A stretch of DNA of 11,529 nucleotides from Comamonadaceae bacterium. Its GTDB lineage: Bacteria; Pseudomonadota; Gammaproteobacteria; Burkholderiales; Burkholderiaceae_C. This document shows, piece by piece, positions 6,358-11,529 of this stretch. The notes beneath the pieces are model-generated. The model searched no databases, was not told where the DNA came from, and saw only the letters and a list, made by a program, of their open reading frames with translations. The stretch's first letter is position 1, and each line of letters begins with the position of its first letter. Both the position numbers and the translations under genes were made by a program. The stretch lies in contig CANBQX010000054.1 of NCBI GenBank assembly GCA_947371775.1, positions 1-11,529 of the forward strand. The letters run 5' to 3'.

Positions 6358-7788
6358 ATGCCATCTGACACCATCGCCGCACCCCAGCGCATCCTGCATC
6401 TGGGTCTGGGCTCTTTTCACCGCGCCCACGAGGCGCTTTATATCCACCAGTTGCAAGCAGTGGGCGACCATTCGTGGACGCTGGCCGGGGGCAATATCCG
6501 CCCCGACGCGCCCCAAGTCATCCAGGCGCTGATCGCTCAAGGCGGCGCCTATACGCTGGAGACCGTCACGCCCCAGGGCGAGCGCAGCTACACCCGCATC
6601 ACGTCTATTGAGCAAGTGGTTGCCGATGACCCGCAGCTCACCGGCCTAGTCCACCTGGGCGCTGATCCGGCCACGCGCATCATCAGCTTTACCGTCACCG
6701 AGGCTGGCTACTATCTGGACGCCAACAACCGGCTGGATTTGCAATTTCCCGACCTGCAAGCAGATCTGGCTGCGGCCAAGGCGGGGCACACCCACCCGGC
6801 AGGCAGCACTATTTACGGCGCGCTGACCGCCATCTTGCGTGTTCGCCGCGCCGCAGACGCTGGTCCGGTGACGCTGCTCAACTGTGACAACCTGCGCCAC
6901 AACGGCGAGCGCGCACGCAGCGGTCTGCTCCAATTTTTGACGCTGCTGGGAGAAACCGAATTGCTAGCCTGGGTGCAAGCGCACACCAGCAGCCCCAACG
7001 CCATGGTGGACCGCATTACCCCGCGCCCCACGCCAGCCGTTGCCGAGCGCGTGCTAGCCGCCACTGGCCAAGCCGACGCTGCTGCGCTGATGGGCGAGAG
7101 CTTTATCCAGTGGGTGATTGAAGACAACTTTATCGCCGGGCGCCCGCAATGGGAGCGCGTGGGTGTGGAAATGGTGCAATCGGTCCAGGCCTATGAGGAG
7201 GCCAAGATTCGCCTGCTCAACGCCACCCACAGTTGCATCGCCTGGGCGGGTACCTTGGTGGGCTACCAGTTCATCCACGAGGGCACGCACGACGCGGCCA
7301 TCCGCCAGATGGCGTTTGACTACGTCACCCACGACACCATTCCGGTGCTTGATACGCCCACCCACCCCAGCCCGATCAATCTGGCCCATTACCGCGACGT
7401 GGTGCTCGACCGCTTCGGCAACCCCGCCATTGCGGATACCAACCAGCGCGTGGCCATGGACGGATTCAGCAAGATTCCGGGCTTTATCGCGCCCACGGTG
7501 CGCGAGCGCTTGGCTGCTGGTGCCTCAATTTCCAGCGTAGCGGTGTTGCCAGCCTTGTTTCTGGCCTATTTGCAGCGCTGGCATGCCGGGCAAATTAGCT
7601 ATACCTACCAAGACCAGGCCATGGACCCGGTAGCAGCCCACGCCATCTGTGAGGCTCCCGACCCGGTAGCGGCCTTTTGTGCCGACGCCACCCTCTGGGG
7701 CGAACTCGCCGGTGATGCCCGACTGGTCAGCGCGGTGCGCACGGCCTTTGCCCAAGTACAGTTATTTATCCAAAGGAAATCCGAATGA
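6358..7788 (+). CDS. dalD: Polyol dehydrogenase of the long-chain mannitol dehydrogenase family, probably D-arabinitol 4-dehydrogenase
   Basis: A 476-residue NAD-dependent cytoplasmic enzyme of the polyol-specific long-chain dehydrogenase family. The expected reaction is D-arabinitol to D-xylulose; D-mannitol to D-fructose is possible. The nucleotide-binding start is ILHLGLGSFHRAH (12-24); TVTEAGYY is at 112-119 and NCDNLRHNG at 175-183. The catalytic segment KIRLLNATHS carries K283, N288 and H291, with the same spacing as the lysine-asparagine-histidine triad of Pseudomonas fluorescens mannitol 2-dehydrogenase. The stretch QGGAYTLETVTPQGER resembles D-arabinitol dehydrogenases (DalD) and Rhodobacter MtlK more than typical mannitol 2-dehydrogenases; this is from memory. 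The xylulokinase gene downstream supports a D-xylulose product. It begins 44 bases after smoK across a T-rich gap with no obvious ribosome site, and its stop overlaps the smoS start as ATGA. Confidence 0.85.
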   Translation: MPSDTIAAPQRILHLGLGSFHRAHEALYIHQLQAVGDHSWTLAGGNIRPDAPQVIQALIAQGGAYTLETVTPQGERSYTRITSIEQVVADDPQLTGLVHLGADPATRIISFTVTEAGYYLDANNRLDLQFPDLQADLAAAKAGHTHPAGSTIYGALTAILRVRRAADAGPVTLLNCDNLRHNGERARSGLLQFLTLLGETELLAWVQAHTSSPNAMVDRITPRPTPAVAERVLAATGQADAAALMGESFIQWVIEDNFIAGRPQWERVGVEMVQSVQAYEEAKIRLLNATHSCIAWAGTLVGYQFIHEGTHDAAIRQMAFDYVTHDTIPVLDTPTHPSPINLAHYRDVVLDRFGNPAIADTNQRVAMDGFSKIPGFIAPTVRERLAAGASISSVAVLPALFLAYLQRWHAGQISYTYQDQAMDPVAAHAICEAPDPVAAFCADATLWGELAGDARLVSAVRTAFAQVQLFIQRKSE

Positions 7789-8573
7789 CGCAAACACTCC
7801 AAGGCAAACACGCCCTTTTGACCGGTGCCGCCGGTGGTATTGGTTTGGCCGTCGCCACCGCCTATTTGCAGGCTGGTGCCCGCTGTACTGTGGCCGATAT
7901 TGGCGCCCAGCCCACGCACGAGTTGGCGGCGCTGATGGCCAGCCATCCGGATACCTTGAACTACATCCCCACTGATGTGACCCGCAGCGCCCAGATTGAC
8001 GCGCTGATTGCATCGGCCAGTGCGCGCTTTGGCAGCATCAGCACGCTGTTCAACAACGCCGCTATTTTTGACATGGCGCCGCTGTTAGAGAGCGACGAGG
8101 CCATGTACGACAAGATTTTTGCCGTCAACGTGAAGGGCGCTTTCTTTGTCATGCAAAAAGTGCTGGCCCACATGGTAGTGCAGGGCGTGCAGGGGGGCGC
8201 GGTGGTCAATATGGCCAGCCAGGCCGGGCGCCGGGGCGAGGCCCTGGTGTCGCATTACTGCGCAAGCAAGGCGGCTGTCATAAGCTACACCCAGAGCGCC
8301 GCGCTGGCCATGGCGCCGCACAAAATCCGCGTCAACGGCATCGCGCCCGGCGTGATTGCCACGCCCATGTGGAAAAACGTGGACGCCCTGTTTGCCAAGT
8401 ACGAAAACCTGCCACTGGGCGAAAAGAAAAAACGCGTGGGTGAGGCCGTGCCCCTGGGCTACATGGGTGACCCGACCGACATTTGCGGAGCTGCCGTGTT
8501 TTTGGCGAGTGACGCCGCGTCGTACATCACCGCGCAAACCCTGAACGTGGACGGCGGCAACGTCATGTCCTGA
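7785..8573 (+). CDS. smoS: Sorbitol (L-iditol 2-) dehydrogenase, short-chain type
   Basis: A 262-residue classical short-chain dehydrogenase that probably oxidises D-sorbitol to D-fructose with NAD, and in close relatives also galactitol and L-iditol. The cofactor motif TGAAGGIG is at 13-20 and NNAA at 90-93. The catalytic residues are N115 (in VNVKG), S145, Y158 and K162, in the segment MASQAGRRGEALVSHYCASK (143-162). The features that set SmoS apart from general short-chain dehydrogenases are present: SQAGRRGEALV, YENLPLGEKKKRVGEAVPLG and the C-terminal VDGGNVMS. The start overlaps the dalD stop by four bases (ATGA) and has a good ribosome site, AAAGGAAA, inside the end of dalD, so the two dehydrogenases are translationally coupled. 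Confidence 0.92.
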   Translation: MTQTLQGKHALLTGAAGGIGLAVATAYLQAGARCTVADIGAQPTHELAALMASHPDTLNYIPTDVTRSAQIDALIASASARFGSISTLFNNAAIFDMAPLLESDEAMYDKIFAVNVKGAFFVMQKVLAHMVVQGVQGGAVVNMASQAGRRGEALVSHYCASKAAVISYTQSAALAMAPHKIRVNGIAPGVIATPMWKNVDALFAKYENLPLGEKKKRVGEAVPLGYMGDPTDICGAAVFLASDAASYITAQTLNVDGGNVMS

Positions 8574-8590
8574 GTCCTGCAAAGGGTTTT

Positions 8591-9529
8591 ATGCGCTCCG
8601 CAAAAGCAGCCACTCCGCGCCAGCTCAAGCCCGAGCTGGAGCACGACCACATCCGCTCGCCTGCGCTGGGCTATGAGTCGCCCAATGACGTAGGCATCAT
8701 CCGTTGCCTGGCGCACGGTTTTCCGACGCCGCTGGCGCGCTGGCACTACCACGACGAGTACGAGCTGCACCTGATTACTGCCACCTCGGGTAAGGCCTTT
8801 GTGGGCGACTGGATTGGCCAATTTCAGCCTGGGCACTTGGTGCTGACGGGCCCGCGCCTGCCGCACAACTGGGTGACCATGGACCTGCCAGAAGGCGGCG
8901 TGACGGAGCGCGATCTGGTCATCCAGTTTCCCCACACGCCCATAGAAGAAGCCAGCCGCCACATTCCCGAAATGCGGGCGGTGCTGCCGCTCTTGGAGCG
9001 AGCAAAGCATGGCATCGAGTTTTTTGACATCTACCCCCAGGCCCTGCAGCACTGGCGCAGCGTCAAGTCCGCCCAGGGCCTGGCGCGCTTTGGTGCGTTT
9101 TGCACTTTTTTGAGTGAGCTGGCTCAGTGCAAGGACTACCGTCTTTTGTCCAACGCCCAACTGCAAAGCGTGGACAACGACGCCCAGCTCGACCAGATCA
9201 ATGCCATCCTGAGCCGTATCACCGATAACTTGAACGAGGACGTGTCTGCTGCCGACCTTGCCCGAGAACTGGGCATGACCGACAGCCGCTTCAGCCGCTT
9301 TTTTAGGCGCGCCACGGGCAACACCTTTACCGACTTTGTGAACCATGTGCGCATCAACCGCGCCTGCCAGTGGCTGATGGAGTCTGACCGCCCGATCACC
9401 AACATCGGTTTTGACGTGGGCTTCAACAACATAGCCAACTTCAACCGCCGCTTTCTGGACATCAAGGGCATGACGCCGCGCGAATACCGGCGCCAGGTGG
9501 CTAGCCGCTTTGGCATCAAGCCCCAATAA
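8591..9529 (+). CDS. mtlR: AraC-family transcriptional regulator, MtlR type
   Basis: A 312-residue DNA-binding regulator, probably the polyol-responsive activator of this operon. The N-terminal half is a cupin-like sensor domain with HYHDEYELHLI (H52, H54, E58) and GPRLPHNW further on. The C-terminal AraC/XylS domain has two helix-turn-helix units: the first at about 218-238 (DLARELGMTDSRFSRFFRRA), the second at about 269-289 (ITNIGFDVGFNNIANFNRRF), followed by the family signature end GMTPREYRRQ (293-302). Length and architecture match Pseudomonas MtlR, the activator of the mannitol operon. It begins 17 bases after smoS with AAAGGG upstream and so appears to be part of the operon. That would create positive autoregulation if it activates the promoter before smoE. 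The inducer is not known from sequence. Confidence 0.88.
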   Translation: MRSAKAATPRQLKPELEHDHIRSPALGYESPNDVGIIRCLAHGFPTPLARWHYHDEYELHLITATSGKAFVGDWIGQFQPGHLVLTGPRLPHNWVTMDLPEGGVTERDLVIQFPHTPIEEASRHIPEMRAVLPLLERAKHGIEFFDIYPQALQHWRSVKSAQGLARFGAFCTFLSELAQCKDYRLLSNAQLQSVDNDAQLDQINAILSRITDNLNEDVSAADLARELGMTDSRFSRFFRRATGNTFTDFVNHVRINRACQWLMESDRPITNIGFDVGFNNIANFNRRFLDIKGMTPREYRRQVASRFGIKPQ

Positions 9530-9548
9530 ACCGATCTTGCACACTCCC

Positions 9549-11021
9549 ATGTACCTCGGAATAGACCTCGGAACCTCAGGCATCAAATTGCTGCTGCTCG
9601 ACGACGAACACCGCATCCGCGCCACCGCAGACGCGGGCCTGACCGTGCAACAACCCCAACCCACCTGGAGCGAGCAAAGCCCGCAGGCCTGGTGGCAAGG
9701 CCTTGAGCAGGCTGTATCCGAAATGCGCGTCAGCGCGCCCGACGCATGGCGTCAGGTGCGCGCCATTGGTTTGTCCGGGCAAATGCATGGCGCGGTGGTG
9801 CTGGGTGGCGCAGGTGAGGTGTTGCGCCCGGCCATTTTGTGGAACGACGGTCGCTCGGGCGCCGAATGCGCAGCCCTAGAAGCCGCCGTACCAAGCTCGC
9901 GCCAGATCACCGGCAACCTGGCCATGCCCGGCTTTACCGCGCCCAAGCTCTTGTGGCTGCGTAAGCATGAGCCTGCGCTGTTTGCGCAAATTCGCCAGGT
10001 GCTGCTACCCAAGGACTGGCTGGGCCTGCAGCTCACCGGACAGGCTGTCAGCGAAATGTCTGACGCGTCCGGCACCTTGTGGCTTGACGTGGCCCAGCGC
10101 CAGTGGAGCGCCACCATGTTGGCGGCCTGCGGGCTGGACCCCTCACACATGCCGCGACTACTGGAAGGCAGCGAATCCCGCGGCACGCTGCTGCCCGCAC
10201 TGTCCCAGCGCTGGGGCTTGTCCGATATGGTGCAAGTGGCCGGGGGCGGGGGCGACAACGCGGCCAGCGCCGTAGGCGTGGGCGCGGTGCGCGCGGGGCA
10301 GGGTTTTGTGTCTTTGGGAACCTCTGGTGTGTTGTTTTTGGTGGGTGCGTCCTACCAAGCAGCGCCTGAACTGGCGGTGCACGCCTTTGCCCACGCGCTG
10401 CCTCAGCGCTGGCACCAGATGGCGGTCATGCTAAGCGCTGCCAGCGCCTTTGGCTGGGTGACCCAGCTCACCGGCAGCACCAGCGAGGCGCAGCTCTCGC
10501 AGACGGTCGCGGGCTTGGCGCCTGCACAACGCGCACGCGCGCCCATCTTTCTGCCCTACCTTAGTGGTGAGCGCACGCCCCACAACAACCCCCACGCCAG
10601 CGGTAGCTTTGTTGGCCTGCGCACCGAACATGGCGCGGCCGACCTAGCTTATGCGGTGATGGAAGGTGTGTGCTTTGGCCTGATGGACGGACAGGCCGCC
10701 ATGGCCCAAGGCGCTACGCCAAGCGATGACCCCGGCCCGGCGCTTAGCCTGGTGGGCGGTGGCGCGCGCAGCGACGTCTGGGGCCAGATGCTGGCCAGCG
10801 GCCTGAACTGCCCTCTGCAGCGCCCCATAGGAGCGCACGCGGCAGCGGCTCTGGGCGCGGCACGCCTGGCATGGTTAGCCGATGGTGGCACTGAGCACCA
10901 GGTTTGTGTGCCATTGCCAGCCAGCCACACTTTTGAGCCCGACGATGCGCAGCGCGTGATCTTGCTAGCACGCTACGCCCGATTCCGCGCGCTGTACCCG
11001 GCGCTGCGCGACCTGTTCTAG
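9549..11021 (+). CDS. xylB: Xylulokinase (FGGY carbohydrate kinase)
   Basis: A 490-residue cytoplasmic kinase that phosphorylates D-xylulose with ATP to D-xylulose 5-phosphate, feeding the pentose phosphate pathway. It starts MYLGIDLGTSGIKLLLLDD, very like E. coli XylB. D6 of the phosphate-binding loop and the catalytic-base aspartate D236 (in GGGGDNAASAVG) are present, as are the substrate-contact residues M79-H80 in GQMHG. The C-terminal FGGY lobe has SLVGGGARSDVWGQMLASGL (about 400-419). Length is normal. I prefer the ATG at 9549, 19 bases after the regulator's stop. A TTG at 9510 would add 13 residues and overlap the regulator gene, but the resulting N-terminus does not look like the family. 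The ribosome site for 9549 is poor. The presence of this kinase, and the absence of a fructokinase, points to a polyol that yields D-xylulose. Confidence 0.93.
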   Translation: MYLGIDLGTSGIKLLLLDDEHRIRATADAGLTVQQPQPTWSEQSPQAWWQGLEQAVSEMRVSAPDAWRQVRAIGLSGQMHGAVVLGGAGEVLRPAILWNDGRSGAECAALEAAVPSSRQITGNLAMPGFTAPKLLWLRKHEPALFAQIRQVLLPKDWLGLQLTGQAVSEMSDASGTLWLDVAQRQWSATMLAACGLDPSHMPRLLEGSESRGTLLPALSQRWGLSDMVQVAGGGGDNAASAVGVGAVRAGQGFVSLGTSGVLFLVGASYQAAPELAVHAFAHALPQRWHQMAVMLSAASAFGWVTQLTGSTSEAQLSQTVAGLAPAQRARAPIFLPYLSGERTPHNNPHASGSFVGLRTEHGAADLAYAVMEGVCFGLMDGQAAMAQGATPSDDPGPALSLVGGGARSDVWGQMLASGLNCPLQRPIGAHAAAALGAARLAWLADGGTEHQVCVPLPASHTFEPDDAQRVILLARYARFRALYPALRDLF

Positions 11022-11046
11022 ACAACAACGTCCCTTCATTCGCAGA

Positions 11047-11060
11047 GACAGTTCGCTGTC
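11047..11060 (+). terminator. Small UUCG hairpin downstream of xylB
   Basis: GACAG and CTGTC form a five-pair stem around TTCG, 26 bases after the xylB stop. There is no following U-run, so it is at best a weak or partial operon end. It may instead belong to the degraded repeat DNA in this region. Confidence 0.3.
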
Positions 11061-11170
11061 GGTAAATCAGTGGCTGGAAATGACTGGAATGGAATTGCAC
11101 TAATTGCCCAGCGAAGGTTTTGAATGACTCTTAACGCTGCATCACAGCCGCCCAAGACAGCGCCGCGTAC

Positions 11171-11189
11171 GTCGGCTTTGGGTCGAAAG
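11171..11189. repeat. Possible dispersed intergenic repeat motif, copy 2
   Basis: GTCGGCTTTGGGTCGAAAG is a near match, in the same orientation, to the motif at 1739-1757 on the other side of the operon. It could be a remnant of a dispersed repeat family. Two short matches do not prove common origin. Confidence 0.3.
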
Positions 11190-11217
11190 GGGCCATCCCT
11201 TTGAATACGCTATTTTT
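11186..11217 (+). terminator. Candidate weak intrinsic terminator
   Basis: AAAGGG (11186-11191) pairs with CCCTTT (11197-11202) around GCCAT. A run of five T residues follows at 11213-11217, but ten bases beyond the stem, further than in a normal intrinsic terminator. It is the only place after xylB with both a stem and a T-run, so it is the best available candidate for the operon end. Confidence 0.3.
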
Positions 11218-11349
11218 CTGCATACGCGGCATTTCTGACTTACTTCATTGCCACTTGGGAGGTGACACCTAGCCCATCCCCAAGTTGATTTGCATATTCA
11301 CCATGCCAAGGTTGGTCCAACACACCATCTTCCCTGCGCTTGCGCGACT

Positions 11350-11355
11350 TACAAT
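11350..11355 (+). promoter_or_regulatory. Possible -10 element of the riboswitch-controlled gene
   Basis: TACAAT matches the sigma-70 -10 consensus at five of six positions and lies about 35 bases before the TPP aptamer, a sensible place for its promoter. No good -35 is found at the usual distance (the hexamer 17 bases upstream is ATCTTC). Transcription would begin near 11362, just before the hairpin at 11364-11381. Confidence 0.35.
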
Positions 11356-11363
11356 CAAACCCA

Positions 11364-11381
11364 TCACCGCTCACCCGGTGA
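11364..11381 (+). other. Six-pair hairpin or palindrome directly before the TPP aptamer
   Basis: TCACCG (11364-11369) is perfectly complementary to CGGTGA (11376-11381) around CTCACC. It ends only a few bases before the aptamer. In RNA it would be a separate stem near the 5' end of the leader; in DNA it could be a protein site overlapping the transcription start. The function is not known. Confidence 0.4.
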
Positions 11382-11385
11382 CATC

Positions 11386-11463
11386 CGCTAGGGGTGTTGG
11401 CTTTAGTGCCGACTGAGAAAGTCCCTTTGAACCTGATTGAGGTAATCCTCGCGCAGGGAAGCA
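11386..11463 (+). ncRNA. TPP riboswitch (THI element) aptamer
   Basis: A thiamine-pyrophosphate-binding leader RNA. The conserved THI-box blocks are present in order: AGGGGTG (from about 11390), the short P3 stem TTGGC/GCCGA with a TTTAGT loop, CTGAGA (11413-11418), CCCTTTGAACCTGAT (11423-11437), the P4/P5 hairpin GAGG-TAAT-CCTC, and GCGCAGGGAAGC (11451-11462). The closing P1 stem appears short (GCT with AGC). In bacteria this RNA shuts down thiamine synthesis or uptake genes when TPP is plentiful. It is on the plus strand, about 60 bases before the ATG at 11522, and should control that gene rather than the polyol operon. Confidence 0.93.
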
Positions 11464-11521
11464 CAGTGCCCATTCACAGCGGGCGCGGCCTTCCTGCCAT
11501 TTGTTTGCTTGGGAGCACAAC
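11464..11521 (+). promoter_or_regulatory. Riboswitch expression platform and ribosome site
   Basis: Between the aptamer and the ATG lies CTTCCTGC (11490-11497). It can pair with GCAGGGAAG at the 3' edge of the aptamer (11453-11461) with a single bulged G. This offers an anti-aptamer structure for the TPP-free state. The ribosome site GGGAG (11511-11515) is six bases before the ATG. No U-run marks a terminator before the ATG, so control of translation initiation is more likely than transcription termination. Confidence 0.45.
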
Positions 11522-11529
11522 ATGGCATC
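11522..11529 (+). CDS. Start of a TPP-riboswitch-controlled gene (partial)
   Basis: Only ATG-GCA-TC is visible (Met-Ala-Ser/unknown), with a good ribosome site GGGAG six bases upstream and a TPP riboswitch directly ahead. The family cannot be read from three residues. By context it should be a thiamine synthesis or thiamine/precursor transport gene; thiC is the commonest gene in this position in betaproteobacteria. Confidence 0.6.

Larger units (their letters stand above)
11022..11387. other. Intergenic region after xylB
   Basis: About 366 bases with no supportable gene. It holds a short hairpin 26 bases after the xylB stop (11047-11060), a repeat-like motif (11171-11189), a second short hairpin followed by a T-run (11186-11217), and a possible -10 (TACAAT, 11350-11355) for the downstream thiamine-regulated gene. 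A minus-strand open frame at 11240-11473 runs through the riboswitch and is not a gene. Confidence 0.6.

Noticed and set aside
9510..9548. Upstream TTG start for xylB
   Set aside because: It would add 13 residues that do not match the XylB N-terminus and would overlap the end of the regulator; the ATG at 9549 gives the standard MYLGIDLGTSG start.
8459..9664. A 401-codon open frame on the minus strand across smoS, the regulator and xylB
   Set aside because: It crosses three plus-strand genes with clear family motifs and has no recognisable domain of its own; a codon-bias shadow.
11240..11473. A 77-codon minus-strand open frame after xylB
   Set aside because: It runs antisense through the TPP riboswitch, which explains the conservation here; no coding evidence.
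1..11529. CRISPR array, tRNA, rRNA, insertion sequence or phage genes
   Set aside because: No regularly spaced repeats, tRNA-like cloverleaf, transposase motifs or terminal inverted repeats were seen on either strand.

Overview
The window looks like a chromosomal segment from a high-GC betaproteobacterium, most likely Burkholderiales/Comamonadaceae (Rhodoferax- or Polaromonas-like). That placement is inferred from the G/C-biased third positions, the long-form LeuA, and the general look of the proteins and intergenic DNA. It was not tested by any search.

Layout. (1) At 1-1475, on the minus strand, lies the 5' nine-tenths or so of leuA (2-isopropylmalate synthase, long form); its 3' end is outside the window. 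(2) At 1476-2039 is a 564-base divergent intergenic region. It holds the presumed leuA promoter, a candidate operator/promoter for the next operon, and what looks like degraded repeat DNA. (3) At 2040-11021, on the plus strand, is a compact eight-gene polyol-catabolism cluster: substrate-binding protein, two permeases and an ATPase of a sorbitol/mannitol-type ABC importer (smoE, smoF, smoG, smoK), a long-chain polyol dehydrogenase most like D-arabinitol 4-dehydrogenase (dalD), a short-chain sorbitol dehydrogenase (smoS), an AraC-family regulator of the MtlR type, and xylulokinase (xylB). (4) At 11022-11521 is intergenic DNA ending in a clear TPP riboswitch, followed by the first codons of a gene that runs off the window.

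How the genes work together. The lipid-free periplasmic SmoE would capture a polyol and SmoFG-SmoK would import it. DalD would oxidise D-arabinitol to D-xylulose (or mannitol to fructose), and SmoS would oxidise sorbitol to fructose. XylB would phosphorylate D-xylulose to enter the pentose phosphate pathway. The AraC-type protein, encoded inside the operon, would sense the polyol and activate transcription. No fructokinase is present, so the cluster as seen is complete only for polyols giving D-xylulose.

I see no CRISPR array, tRNA, rRNA, insertion sequence or phage gene. The coding content belongs to known families, and I do not find an undescribed system. The signals most worth a second look are non-coding: two tandem hairpins between smoE and smoF (one a 16-bp uninterrupted stem), the TPP riboswitch with a possible alternative pairing in its expression platform, a candidate AraC-type operator upstream of smoE, and a short repeat-like motif in the intergenic regions on both sides of the cluster.
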